From: Anseranas semipalmata | Taxonomy: Eukaryota > Chordata > Aves > Anseriformes > Anseranatidae | DNA: 64,000 nt | Direction: 5' to 3' | NCBI GenBank assembly: GCA_013399115.1 | Contig: VXAA01001143.1 | Coordinates: 7,420-71,419, forward strand | Translations under genes and position numbers: made by a program | Shown here: piece by piece, positions 12,291 through 24,456 of the stretch | Position numbering within the stretch: the stretch's first letter is position 1 | Layout of the letters: each line of letters opens with the position of its first letter | The notes under the pieces: generated by a model | What the model was told of the DNA's origin: nothing | The model's database searches: none | Seen by the model: the letters and a program-made list of their open reading frames with translations, nothing else

Positions 12291-12970
12291 AGTAAGTTTA
12301 TGGAAACAAAAATCAACGTACAGCTCTCTGTCTCTTGCTTCAGCCCAGCTCTGGCTTCCCCTTAAAGAGCGCTGTTCTAGAAGAGCCATTTTCTTTAACA
12401 AGGTCACTCAGAGAAAAATGGAGGAGCAGGGTCCCAGGTGACTGCCCTAGTTACCAGCCTGCTCTCTTTCACTTCCACAGAACTCCCCATCCCCGTACTA
12501 CAAGGGCTCTTTGTTTCCTCTTGGCAAACAACAGAAACACTTCCAAAATCCTGAAAAGTAACTCAAAGTGAGAAAACTCTTCTAGATCCCAAGTAACTAG
12601 AAGGTTTTGATTTTTTTCCTTTCTCTCTTATGCTTTTTTTCCTGCCATACTGATATAGCTGAGGATAAACATAGTAACAAAATCAGAGACGCCCCAAATT
12701 ATGGTGAGAATATACATAGGTACATGCCACAGACAGAAGTAAACCTATAAACAGAAATCCTTCTGAAGAAAAAAAAAAAAGCATATCAGATACTGCTAGA
12801 GATGAGGCTTTTACAATAACCAGGTATCACAAGAACCCTTACAAATAACCAACTACATAGATACTCAAATCCTCATTGAAAAATCCAGATAGACACATTC
12901 CAGCCATGGGGATTTTGACAATCTAAAATTTTGTGCAGAACTACCTTTCCCTATTCCATGTTACCTCAAA
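12291..12970. other. Non-coding stretch
   Basis: Nothing recognised except a 15-base A run near 12766-12780. Confidence 0.5.
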
Positions 12971-12974
12971 GAGA

Positions 12975-13155
12975 GCAGAAACCCCCCTCTTCCCTTCCCC
13001 AGGGATGCTGGAACAGCTGACAAATAATTTCACATAAGCCAGCCATCAGCTGGAATTCATGACCCAAGTCTACTTGCCTGCATGGGATTTGAACCAGCAA
13101 CACCTGTGAGATGAGCATTGCTAGGCGAGTTCTCTGAGCTTTCCTGTACAATGTA
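12975..13155 (-). mobile_element. tRNA-derived SINE remnant
   Basis: Read on the minus strand there is an A-box-like AGCTCAGAGAAC (13140-13129). A canonical-looking B-box GGTTCAAATCCC (13095-13084) starts about 45 bases after the start of the A-box, which is tRNA-like spacing. The bases between resemble a degenerate anticodon arm, perhaps of tRNA-Ala type. The segment then continues into non-tRNA sequence, as in a SINE body. The acceptor stem does not pair, so it is not a working tRNA gene. I cannot assign a family. Confidence 0.45.
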
Positions 13156-15740
13156 AGTATTCTCTTAAATTCAGAGTAAAAATAGAATATTAGGTTATTT
13201 CAGAGCTGACATTTCAGCCATGAAGCACTTAAGATACAAAAAAGATGGATCTGGGGAAATAATTTGTAAGCAGCAATGTGTTTGTTGAATTTTTACTCTT
13301 TGGGGACTTGTGGTTTCTCTGCAATTCCTTCCAAAATCAAGGGTAAATTATGATAAAATGATTTGTCTTGGATAAGGGACAGTGCATCAGAAGCAAAGTT
13401 ATTTCCTGCCCTGTAACAAGAGAAGTAAAGCAGTGCAACAAGAAAGAGGGAGTAGAAGTGTTGGTGGTAATGGCTGCAAGGTCCAAGACTTGTCCCGGTC
13501 TCGTTCCTCCTCCGCCAGCATGAGCAGGAGGCAGAGGCCATGTAAGCGGTCGTGCTCACTCTTGCTCTGCAACCTCTAAAGCTACCACAATGTGTAGCTT
13601 TGTGACCCATCTACAACAGACTCTTAGGCTCGGTTCAACCCCCAGTTATTAAACTCAAGGCACAGCTGGTTGCAGAACATGGAAACGCTCACATGGCTGT
13701 AGTGGTTGCACTGAATTTCACTGTCGCTTGTTTGCTGGGTCTGCAGGATGGCTCTGGAGACATTCCCGTGAATGGATCCCTACAAAAGCTGTATCCCGAT
13801 CTTCAGAGCGATACAGACCCGAATGTGACAAAACTTAACCACAGAATAACATGGAATATTACAATAAGAATAATATCACAAATAAAGGCTCAGTGCTGGA
13901 GTTACGGGATGGGAAAACTTGCTCTGGTTAGGTCTCCTACTGACTTCATTTAGGCCAGATTGGCTGATACTTCCATAACGTGTCAGGAGACCAAGCTGAC
14001 TAGTGAGACACCTGGAAAAGCCAAATACCTTCCTGCTGACAGCAGAACCTCTGCCTTGGACAGTCTTTAGCTGTTTGCACACATGCTGAGAAGCCCAAGA
14101 AGCTTGTATTCCCTTAGCAACCAAAGTTGGCACCTGTGATATTTGTTTTCAGCGACTGACACCAAGAGTTTGAACTTGCATCTGTTTTACTGAATTATGG
14201 TAAAACAGTATTAGTAACTGCAAAAAGCAGCTCCAATTTGGACAATACCATCCAGATCATTTGCAGCTTGTAGGGCCTGTAATTTCATTTCACATATATA
14301 TCACTTCACAATAGGGGAAACCGCATAGTAGAGGAACATGACAAGTCTTACACAGGCTGGGTCTTGACAGCTTGACCTATTCCCAGCTATAAAACTTGCT
14401 TATGTAGAAGTTTTCCTAATGTCTTTTATAGTTCATTTGTGAAGGATTGTCCACCTGGTGCCTTATCACAAGCTGTGGAATGAGTCCAGGAGATGGCAAC
14501 AACATGAACTGCTGTGGGGGATAACAAGGACTCTGTTATGACTGGGAACGTTTGCAGTACTATAAATAACTCTATCAATATTGTGATAATGGCACTTTAA
14601 AGAGGTCTATTTTACAAGTGTTGAATGTAAGAGAGACCACAGCTGTGCTCATTAATTCTGAAGTATGCTCCTCTCTATGTACAATTTGCAGGTGTAACAA
14701 TAGGAGTGTTGACTCAATGCAGGTCTAGCTAGTGTTTGGATTAAAAAAAAAGGTCACAGTAGCATGATTAGTTCTTAACGAGTCTTTATTGTGTTTGGCA
14801 GAGGGAAAGCAAATGATGATAGTTTAATTGAAAACAATAAAAGTAAAATGGAACTTTGTTACAGAATTCAGCTATACGTAAATAGCTTCTCCCCCCCAAA
14901 GAGCAAGTACCGTAATTGACAGCAGTAGATCTTTTGATAATTAATTGCAGTAAATTATCACTTGGCACAAAGAAGGCATAATTCTAATTAATTTGCAACC
15001 TTTCCAACATAACACTGAATTGAAAATGGCACTGCTGTAATTTTTTTCGAGCTAATATAGAACTGGAGTACAAACAACATTGTGGTGCTTTCCTGCGTTT
15101 TCCTTGTTTGGAGTTGAACTCGGGTGATTCGGTCCTTTCCACAGAATTGCCGTACTACACAGAGATGACCCAAATGGGTAGGAGTTTCCTGCACAGTCAG
15201 AATTAATCTGCCACAGCATGGGATAATATAATTATGTGCAGGGATTCAGGCACAGAACTGGTTCAGCTGGGGCTAGTCTGGGACATCAATGCCTCGATTT
15301 GAGGACAGTCAGGGCTGTGAAGAGTCCCTTTCATTGTCCTTTTAATCGTGATTTGAAAAGAAGGTACGTGGTCAGGCCACACTGTTTAGGCAGAGCTAAG
15401 AAGAACTATAATATGAGTCAAATTCATCAGCCTCCATCTTGTTAACAACTTACAGATAAATTTTCTTGATCTCTGGGAATGCAAATCCTCCTTAGCAACT
15501 GCAGGGCAGAGCTAAATGGCAGGTCCTGTTGAGGAGGTGTGATGTAGGGAGATCTATCGAGGTAGCTAGCTAATAGCACAGACAGCTCTGAGGACTGCTG
15601 GGATGCAATGGCCAACAAATCCATTTTAGGCAGGATGCTTCCTGAGTGCTTAGAGATGAGATGCCGTTCCTTCCTTATCATAACTAGACTCCATGATGAG
15701 GCTTCCAGCTAATGATTTGTTAATGGAGTTAAGATCTGGG
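13156..15740. other. Non-coding stretch
   Basis: No exon or RNA gene recognised. Short open frames only (up to about 105 codons). Confidence 0.45.
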
Positions 15741-15741
15741 C

Positions 15742-15916
15742 CCCAATCTGTGACTTTGCCCAACCCATAACTCTTCTATGCCCCCAAAATTCTCAGTGTC
15801 CCTGGGAGATAATATTTACCTCCCGCGCATCAGTGTTGTGAGAATAAATTAACTTTGGGAGAGTATGTTGAGTTCTTTGGAAAACAGTTACTAAATAAGT
15901 GCAAGTATTATCATAC
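15742..15916 (+). mobile_element. MIR/CORE-SINE-like copy
   Basis: The order of blocks fits the 3' half of MIR-class SINEs: 'ctcagtgtccctgggagataatatttacctcc', then 'gttgtgagaataaatta' (15835-15851), then an A/T-rich 'ttggaaaacagttactaaataagtgcaagtattatc' end. Indels are frequent, consistent with great age. Confidence 0.6.
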
Positions 15917-15984
15917 ATTAAATCAGATCAGCTATTAAAAATGAGAACAAGTCCTCAGATCTGTAACCCTCACTACATCAGTTT

Positions 15985-16420
15985 CTCCTTCCTTTGCTGA
16001 TTACTGTTAGCCTTGATAATAATGAACTCAAAGACGATATTAGCAGCCTAACCTATACTATGATTTAATCTTGATTGCCACAGATCAAGGTTTGATTTAA
16101 TTGCTCTAGAATTAATGAGGAAGAGAAACAAGTTATAAAAAAGAATTTTCACTCTAAATAAAGAAACTGTTTACATTCAATTGGAGTTCATGTTAGAACA
16201 AATCATTAAGCTATAAAAGATTACATCTGGGCTAGAATTAAAGTCAAGCCGATTCATTAACCCAAATGGTAGCCCAGAGATTACCAACATGGTATTTCTG
16301 CTTTGGTGATCAAAGGATCAAGGGATACATGACCAGATGACCCTAATTGAAGCAATCTCCACCAAATTTTGCAAATGAACTTGAAAGTACTAAGAAGATA
16401 GTCTCAAACTTCTGTTGATG
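15985..16420. promoter_or_regulatory. Enhancer-like block with TCF/LEF-type motif
   Basis: Repeat-free AT-rich sequence with many TAAT/ATTA cores. It holds a strong TCF/LEF-type site GATCAAAGG at 16308-16316 and near-copies (GATCAAGG at 16316-16323 and again near 16085). This texture suggests a developmental enhancer; it is inference only. Confidence 0.3.
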
Positions 16421-19400
16421 TGGAGAATAAATCTGTCCTCGTAGCCTTACTTTATACGTGCAGTAAGGAAAAGAAGAGAACAGAAAGTTAATGTCAATCC
16501 TTTATGCAGCACATAAAGTAAGAATATTTTTCTTGAGTTATGGAGGACACTTATCCAAATTGTTTATAGTTGTCTGTTACAGCTTTTGAAACATAGGGAA
16601 TTTACAGTCAAAAACTTCATCGCTATTGCCCTGTCAATGACCTCATCACACCTGACCTATGGGGAGTATCTTCTGGTGGGTTAACCCATAAATCAGCCCG
16701 CACGCAAGGCCTTTCTCTCAAAAGCTTGCCAGTTGTGCTGAATTAGGTATGATAGTTTTATTGTGTGAGCTACTGTTCACCGGGGACTGAGTAGGAACTG
16801 CTGACCGTATTTCACTCGAGAGCGCAGAATGAACTTGAGCCTCAGTCCCAGCGGTGGAAGGCCGAGTCTGCACCTCAGCGAGCCCCTGAACCTACAGACT
16901 CGGCTCAGCAGCGGGGAGAGCTGCAGAGGCTTTGTCAAGGTAATAAGCGGAAGCATGAACTCGGGTTGCGTTTCAAGTTTTAAATAAGAAAAATACACTT
17001 AAACGCTGGAAAAGAATAGGGGCACGACTTCTTTTGAAAGGCTGGTATAGGCATTAGTGAAATTCTACATATCCCTCTGTGGAAAATTAAGAGTCACTGA
17101 GCTGAGAACTTCCTGAAGACAGGGACTATAATTCTTGTTATGAAAGGGGAGGAATTGGATGTAATAACTAGTGATGGACAAACTTCAAAAGGTTCAGGGC
17201 TTGTGCTCAGTTTGGATAACCATCCAGGAGCTTTGATGCATATCCAAAGCTTATCTGGACCTCCTGGGCCTGTAAATATTGGGATGGAAATCTTGCAAGA
17301 ACAGGCTCTCTCGAGAGGTTTTTCTTTTTTAGTATTTTGGGCAAGTGATTTCTTGTCATGCTGGAAATACAACAAAAATAATAATGACAAGAAATAAGAC
17401 CTGTTTTTAAAGAGTACTTCATCAAATTTAAGTCACGAATAATAAAATAAAATGCTTCTCCTAAAATTCTTTAGACATATCCAGACCTTTTTGGAGTCAA
17501 GAGGGGCAAAATTTTAAAACAAATGCAGAGAAATATGTCCCACTTTCTTCTGTATCACAACTGTGCTACAATCATTTTGAGCTGGAGGCTTTTTTTTTTT
17601 TTGTCTTGGTACAGTTGCTTCTATGTGTAACATTAAAAATGCTGTACAGATTTTGGATAAACAAGATGTAGATCAAGGTAGGAAGAATACTAGCATCATC
17701 CGAAATGTAATTTGTATATACAGCAGTTATATAAACTAAAACCCAACTTCCAAATGCCAGACTTTGCATGAAACCTCACACATGTTTGAGAAGATGTTTG
17801 TTTGTGTGTGTGTACACTCATGTAAATTTTCTTAGTTCTCCGTGGACACAAAATAGATTATAGTTGATGAAACTGTTTCACTTGGTTTTGCAGCGGAGAT
17901 GATTGTGTAACTACGTTTTATGCCAAATAACCCGGAGTAAAATGCTGTGGAAGATAAGGAGTCGGGATAGAGGGCTATGGCCTCTCTCCCAGGCCGGAGC
18001 AACAGAAAGCAGGTACTGAGGTTCTGAGAGCTGTTCTCATGGCTGGACGGAGATAAATTAGTAGATTCAGTTAGGTTTGTATTCAGAATTTTGAATTCAG
18101 ACCAAACTACTGAAGCCAGGGCTGAGCTTCCTATATATTTGTATAACTCTTGGCAAACGGTTAAAGTGCATGCCATGCCTGAAACACCAGCTTAGGCAGC
18201 TGAGAGGTTCCTGTGCTGGAATAACCTCAGAGGACAAGTAACCCTGTTGCCGTGCGGAGGTGTGGTGCCAGGGCATGGAGCAGTGTATGTCCCTCCCTAG
18301 CACTCTCTGTTTGTTGCTAATACTAGGCACTGAACATGCTTTTTAAAATCGTGCTGTATTTTTCTGATTTGAAGAGAAAGATCAATAAAACAGATCTATT
18401 GATTAAAATTCCACTGTTCCAGGTAGATATTTTTAAGTCTTGTAGGCTGTAGGGGAAGGGGTGTCCTCTGCGCTGCCTCTCAGAGGAAGGACAAAACCAG
18501 TAACACCTTGAACTTGGTGGTGGAGGCTGGTGGGAGAGGTTAGAGGAGAAGGCAACCCCCATGGTGGCTGGGGAAGAGGAATTTATATCCTCTAGGTAAG
18601 AGACGTGTGGGGGCAGGTGCGCCGGATGAGGTGCTGCCACTCCTTTTTCCTAAAGGCCAATTTGAAACGACAATGGGGAGAGGGAAAGTCAGGAGAGCTT
18701 AAAAATTCTGGTTAACCTGGGTGCCAGCTCGCTTAGGTCCTGAAAGCATAAGCGTTGAGAGCAACCACTGGTGGTCTCCGCATAGGTGAGTCCCAGCATG
18801 ACGTGGCACCTAGCATGGTAGCAAGACCCAAGGAGGGACTTCCTTGGAAGACCAGACTGGTCAGGGCCAAACCGATTTTTTTTTTTTTTTTTTTCCCCAG
18901 CATGATAAAACCCCTAGGCTGCCGTGTAACTTTCTGTGGGTTGAGCTTTAGAGATCTGCTGAGGACCTCAGCAGATGGGGCCCGCTGCAGAGCAGCAATG
19001 CGGAGCTGGTCTACAACAGGCTGAGGACGTGTGGCTCCTCGGTGCTGGGAAAGAGGCCATGCCCTGTGGATCCCGTGGCTGACCTCTCCTAACCTGTAAC
19101 CCAACAGGGTCCCTCCACGGACACAGTATCACTTAACTGTGGGTTACTGATTGTAAATGTTTGTTAAGGAGCTGTAGTCTGCTATTTCAATCTACCTCAC
19201 ATGCTGAAGTCATTGCTGCCTGCGTGCCTGAGCCAGCAGGCCTGGCTGTGCTCCTCTCTCCTGGCTTAATCCAGCTCCAAGTCTATGGGAGTGCCTCTGA
19301 CTCCAGCCAGGCTGGCTGGGGTGCTGAGGGGCTGGCAAAGCGCACAGAGAGCTGCATGCTGGCCTGCCCCAACGCGCATTGCCACTCGCACATGCTGAGG

Positions 19401-19920
19401 GAGATGCTTGGGAGCATGGTATGCACGGTTCGGTCCCTTCATAGCAGCAACACCTAAACTGGCTTGCAAATAAATAGCATTAAACATCCTAGCTGTGTTA
19501 GCATGGGATGTCAAGTAAACGAGGACATACAAACCCAGCCGGTGCACGCAGCAAAAATTGCTAACCGTATTCAGGAAGCAGCAATCAGGTCTCATGCCAT
19601 TGTCAGAACTATTTAAATTATCATCGGCCATGTCATCCTTTCCTTTTTTAGCTGCTAAGTAAGCCACATTTTGGCATCTTTGTACTTGGATATATATTTT
19701 ATCTTCACTAGTGCACATGAAATAAACTTAACGTATTAATAACTCTGGGAATAAATTTACGCCCAAGACTCCATTATTTTTATCTTGTTTGTTTCTCCTT
19801 AACCAGGTCACGAGAAATACAAATTTTAATCTCCAAATATTCCAGAACGGTACTGCAGAATCAGGCAAATCAACTACACATTGGCATAACAGCACTAAGA
19901 ATAGAGTTCTCCACAGAGCT
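16421..19920. other. Non-coding stretch
   Basis: No gene recognised. 17150-17290 resembles a diverged interspersed repeat (a 'gatggacaaacttcaaaaggttcagg' type run), but I could not place it. A T19 tract followed by CCCCAG at 18876-18900 mimics a splice acceptor, without a convincing exon behind it. Confidence 0.4.
18876..18894 (+). repeat. Poly-T tract (19 T)
   Basis: Uninterrupted T run, directly followed by CCCCAG. No processed retrocopy is recognisable on the minus strand next to it. Confidence 0.95.
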
Positions 19921-19929
19921 TTGCAAAAA

Positions 19930-20050
19930 GAGACTTTTCTGCAGATGGAAAAACTTAGGCGCAGAGTTAAAGTTAGCCCTGTAAAAAAACAGTGGAGGAA
20001 AACAAGCAGTTCAAGTGTCTGCTCATGCGCACAGGCTTGTTTCCTTGTTT
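19930..20050 (-). mobile_element. MIR/CORE-SINE-like copy
   Basis: 'gcagatggaaaaacttaggc' then 'gcagagttaaagtta' matches the reverse-orientation MIR signature (acagatggggaaactgaggc, acagagaggttaagtgac). It is followed by 'cagtggaggaaaac' and 'cagttcaagtgtctgct', which correspond to the 'agtggcagagc...gaattcaaacccaggtctgct' part. Diverged but collinear. Confidence 0.55.
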
Positions 20051-20055
20051 TCCTT

Positions 20056-22230
20056 CCCACTGTTGACCTTTGGCTGCCCCAAAGCTGTCAGAGCATCGAT
20101 TAGATGCTGCAGAAGAGGAAACTGGTGGTGAGGTTAGGAGATAAACCTCAAAGAGTTTCAGGCATTCAAGGGATAAGGCTGACTGAGGTGCTTAAACACT
20201 GGATGTATCCAAAATGCAGCTGAGGCCTTAATGGGATCAAGGTAGCAGCTCATCACTGGGGACGTTTCAGTTTTCTGCCATCCGAGAAGAGGCGTGGAAC
20301 AGAAGACCACCCTCATCCTCACAAACCCCCAAGCCCAGAGGCAAATTAATGAAGAGCGAAGACGACTTACAGAGCCAAACCGACGCATGGTATTTGTTAA
20401 TGGAGAAAGACTTTAGATGTGCATGGCTGGGTCTAGTTCTCCTTTCATCGTCCCATGTGGCAGTCACCATTTCCATGTGCTGTCTTGGGAGCCAAGGTCC
20501 AGCAAGGAGCAGAGACAGCAAGAGGGGTGAGCTGTTTGCTGCCGTTCTCAACTTCTATGCTAAATTATACTCCACATTTTAGGTACCAAACAGGCTATCT
20601 CAACAAAGTTCCTATCCACTTGCTTAGCATCTCTGACCTACCAGGGATGCTGGAGTTCCTTTTGCAGAGGGACAGGTAACGCACCCACCAACTAATGAAG
20701 GGCTCCCAGTAAGGGCCACCATTAATGTTTAAAAGTAATCCCATTGGTAAACATATAGATAGCATAGTCAGTGGGAGGCCAAAGCCATTTGATCCATACA
20801 GGGAATAGGTCTGTAGGGACGCTGACTGCATGGAGGAGGAGGAGTCAGTCCCAGTGCCTCTTCAGTTCTGGGCTTCTTGAGCTGTGGTGGGATTTTGTGA
20901 GGTGGGAGTCCCACCGTCAGGCTTCATTCTGGCCACCGACAGCTGTGAAATGTTAGTTGTGTCTTTCAGTACAAGTCGGCATACAGCTGGGGAGTATTCC
21001 TTACATCTTGCTCAAAAAAATCCAAAATATCTTGGGAGAGGAATCTGCGTGCATAGCTATGCAGGCAGAGAGGAAGGGGCCTGCTCTGCCTGTCCATCCT
21101 CAGAGCAGCCATCTCACCCAGAGCCACCTTTCCATGCATGGCCACCCTGTCCCAACAGGGCTGTGACTTCCTGGGTTGGTGGCAGTGTGACTGTCTTTGC
21201 CCGACTGGGCTGATACTATCCCTGCTTTCCATTTTTAAAGAGTTTTTCTTGTGGACAAAGTGTGTTTATTTTTTATTTTTATGTTTTTTTGGTGATATCT
21301 CCAGGACTCCAGTCCCCCAGTTTGTGGCCAAATGTGAAGCTGGACAAAGAAACTTCCCCTTTGCCCTCGGAAAGCCATCATATGGCTGCTCCCAACCACA
21401 GGGTCTGGTAACTTCTTTTTTTTCAGGGCACGGCGTTTCCAGACATGATAGGAGATGAAACTATTTCCTAGAGAGCCAAGAGTTGAAGGCAGATGCAGGC
21501 TGGACCGTTAGTAGTGAAGAAAGTCTAGAACAAGAGTTCTCTAGCTGTAGGCCCTGGGGTTTTATACAGCATTAGTAACAGTTTGAGGGAAATTCGTGGC
21601 TGGGGGAAATGGCAAGCTTTTCTGTATCTCAAGTGAGATGCATACCAAATATGCAGTTGCTACTACTGATTTTAGGAAGCAGGTTTACAGGTACTTTTCC
21701 AAAGTACATGAGTTGTGTATTCTCATATTTTCAGCATTTTGTAATGAACTTTGAAACTCCAGTAAATGGCTTATGCTGATTTTTGCTACCTGGCCTCCAA
21801 TGCTTCTAGGAGGAAAAGTGCAGACAGACACCTAGAGGATGGATAGCAAGAAAAAGGAATAGGAGCGACCCAGGAACTCTGCAAAGAAGCTCCCTTTAAA
21901 ACTGAAGGAAAATAATGTTTAAAGGTATTTTAATCAGATTTTTTAAAAATGATCACACGTGATGAGGAACTTGAAAAATCAAGCCATGTATTTTAGTAGC
22001 TACAGGAGCTTTCAGACCCCACATCTAAAAGACCTGACCTTCATTATGGAGGTCTGATGAATCAATGTATTTAATCTCTAGTCAAAAGGTCACTCAACTG
22101 AACTCCAAAACACAGGTACCATTTTTGATACACGTGGAGTACTACCATAACTGTTACTTTGTTCTGAATAACTTCAATTGTCATGCTGTAACAATCTGCA
22201 GGGGCTGAGGTTTTGCAGCTGGCTGCCTAG
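20056..22230. other. Non-coding stretch
   Basis: No convincing exon, RNA gene or repeat recognised. Open frames up to 109 codons on either strand look like chance. Confidence 0.45.
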
Positions 22231-22236
22231 TTTGAG

Positions 22237-22329
22237 CTACTTGGGGCTGAAGACGTGCAGCCGAGCCAAGTCCAGGCTCTGCCGCTTGTGGTGGAGGAAG
22301 ATCTCCCTGAGGCCCACCAACGTGGGGAC
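22237..22329 (-). CDS. Candidate terminal coding segment, unrecognised protein
   Basis: The minus-strand frame ending at TAG (22239-22237) reads about 30 codons, beginning VPTLVGLREIFLHH and ending ARLHVFSPK. I count about 27 of the 28 codons from the ACG codon on ending in G or C, whereas the surrounding sequence is not GC-rich. That is the codon habit of many avian genes. The frame is closed upstream by TAA at 22332-22330. An AG that could serve as acceptor lies in that same place (CTAAG). It could be a last exon of an unknown gene, a remnant of a retrocopy, or chance. I do not recognise the peptide. The second coding-like segment readable on the minus strand lies upstream at 28.25-28.38 kb. 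Confidence 0.25.
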   Translation of the reverse strand, partial: VPTLVGLREIFLHHKRQSLDLARLHVFSPK

Positions 22330-22417
22330 TTAGTCACCAGAGATGGTGCAACTTGGACTGGAAGATGATAACGGATATCTGCAGACAAAACGTAGGTGTT
22401 GTGCCCCCGCCCTCCCC

Positions 22418-22443
22418 TCCAAAAAATAAAAAATAAAAAATTA
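22418..22443 (+). repeat. A-rich (AAAAAAT)n tract
   Basis: Short A-rich simple repeat; on the minus strand it supplies a T-rich run upstream of the candidate coding segment at 22237-22329. Confidence 0.85.
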
Positions 22444-22843
22444 AGCTCCTCTTCTGAATGGATTGCTTCATCCCTTGCAGAAGGTGAGCTAATGCCAGGT
22501 GATGGGACTGGAACCCAAGGGAGCAATCCCGTGATGGCAAGGTGAATTGCTTCCTGGAAGTGCCTCTCTTTTCCTTGACTGCCAGGGAGCTTAACAGCTT
22601 TTTCAGAAGAGACATCTAGTTTATAGACAGTTAAATGTAACTGAGGTGAATCCACCCTTCATGCCCAGATGTGGGCCATGCTGTTTTTGGTAGCTATGGC
22701 ATGTCTAATGTCAAGACCTTTGCAGAGATTTAGAAATGATGCTGAAGCACAGTGCAACAATTAAAGGGATTGGAGCTCCTAGGATCTGGATGCTGCTTCT
22801 CTCACACCCTTGTCCTGTGAACCTTGGAGAAATCACCCTGGAC

Positions 22844-22936
22844 AGGATTTTTAAAGATGTTTAGGTATGAGATCCTATTGGTTTCAGGTGATTTGCCAAG
22901 CTTGTGGTCAATGAGAGTTAGGCACCTAAGTGCTGC
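22844..22936 (+). repeat. Ancient 'ttaggcacctaa'-type interspersed repeat, copy 1
   Basis: 'gatttttaaagatgtttaggt' (split) followed by 'agatcctattggtttcagg' and 'gagttaggcacctaagtg' (22915-22932). I associate this wording (gattttcaaaggtatttaggcacctaa...gggagttaggcacctaa) with an old repeat common in turtles, crocodilians and birds. I cannot name the family. A related copy is at 54800-54912. Confidence 0.45.
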
Positions 22937-22944
22937 TGGGATTC

Positions 22945-23065
22945 TTGCCCTTAAATCTCCTTTTTTGCAGTATAAGGATAACACCTACCTGCCAGGCAGG
23001 ATTACTGTCTGCAGCACTTTGAGATCTTTGGGTGGCTGGTGCTGCCGGTGAGAAGCATAAATTTC
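22945..23065 (+). mobile_element. MIR/CORE-SINE-like 3' fragment
   Basis: 'tgcagtataaggataacacctacctgcc', then 'caggattactgtctgcagcactttgagatctttggg', then 'agaagcataaatt' follows the 3' half of MIR-class SINEs (ctgtaaaatggggataat..acctacctc...gcactttgagatcctt...). It abuts the preceding repeat. Confidence 0.55.
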
Positions 23066-24450
23066 AGATTGTCTTGTGTATCGTGTACTGCAGACAGCAT
23101 AGCCCCCAGGCCCTGCGGCGCTGAGCACCACTGCAACCGGCCTCAGATTTCTGTGACAAAATTTATAGCACAATCTGATCTCTGAGATCAGCTGCTCCCT
23201 TCCTCCTGGCTTCTTATTTACTTCTGCTGCTGCGACTCAGAGGCTTGAATAAGGAAGCAGCGTGGAGGTAGAAAGCACGTATTTTGGTCTGTATTGCACT
23301 AGCACTGAAGCATTTGCTTTATTCCTTAAAATGCAGCTTCTGAAGAGAAAAATGGCCTGTTCTCCCCGGATTGCTGGAGTACAGACGTGGAGCACTGCAC
23401 ACGGACGCACTGCTCGAGCCTCCCAGTCAGTTGCCCGTCTCTCCCAGTAGATGATGCTAAAGCGCGATTGTTTTGAGCAATGTTAAGGAAGTGGAAGACT
23501 TTATCGGGGAAACCTGATGGGGTAGGAGCGCTGCTGGGGCTCAGTGCTGCAGGAGCAATGCACAGCAAGTATCCTGAAAAACCTGGAGGCCAATTTATCA
23601 ACAGCTGCAAAAGTAACGGGGTTAGACCTTATGCAGTTTTTTAGGATTTCTAAGCAGACCTTTTAATAGACTGACCCGTTTACATGTTTCAGTGCTTCTG
23701 CAGTTCTTGCTGTTAAAACACAATACCAGCATCACGCTGCCTTATCATGCCATTTCTTGACTCTTGCCATTGAACTCTGCTTAAATGAGAGAGATTTGTT
23801 GGTACGTGGCTAAGTTTGAACTTCAGTGTGCCCCCCTTTGTTTCCATAACATGTTACTAACTCCTGTTCAGTGCAGTCAGACCCACGCAGGGTAAATCAT
23901 CTTGAAAGTAATATTCAGCAAGGGTTGTAGCTTTCTGGTTGCTTTTGAAACGTGCAATGACGTTTATTACCAGAAACGAAGCGGCATTTTGCCTGTAGAT
24001 GCTGCCAAAGTTCAGATATGTTTAAGCTCGGGCTGCTCTCTGGAGCCAGGAGAGGAAGTGGTTCTGGAGTGGGAAATACAAGCTCAGATATACATTTCCC
24101 TGGAATTTAGGAAAATTAGAGGGAGTTTGGCCTTGTCTTTACTTCCATTAGAGCTTTTTTGAGGACTTCTAGGGCAGCCAATATAATTCACTCTGAAATG
24201 AAGTTTTAAAGATTCATCTGGAAGTTATTAATAAAAACAATAAAAAATATAAACTTAAACCCAGTACTTTTTAGTGAGGAAAAATTGCCTGCGTTTTTTT
24301 TCCAGTTGGATACTTCTTTATTTCTATAGCTGAAAAATATATTCTTTTCCTTTTAGGAAAAAAAAGCAAGTTATTAGTCTCTTTATGAGGCTTCTGGGGT
24401 CTGCTGTAAAGACACGCACATGCACCCTTTGATTCTGCACATCCAAGCCA
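23066..24450. other. Non-coding stretch
   Basis: No recognisable repeat or gene. An 86-codon plus frame at 23902-24162 has protein-like composition but no splice context or family resemblance. Confidence 0.4.
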
Positions 24451-24456
24451 TTAGTC

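Noticed and set aside
13084..13140. Functional tRNA gene on the minus strand
   Set aside because: A and B boxes are present, but the acceptor and anticodon stems do not pair and there is no T-run terminator, so it is scored as a SINE remnant.
18876..19024. T19-CCCCAG followed by an open frame, considered as an exon
   Set aside because: The tract is an ordinary poly-T. The peptide behind it is short with no family resemblance, and no good donor follows.
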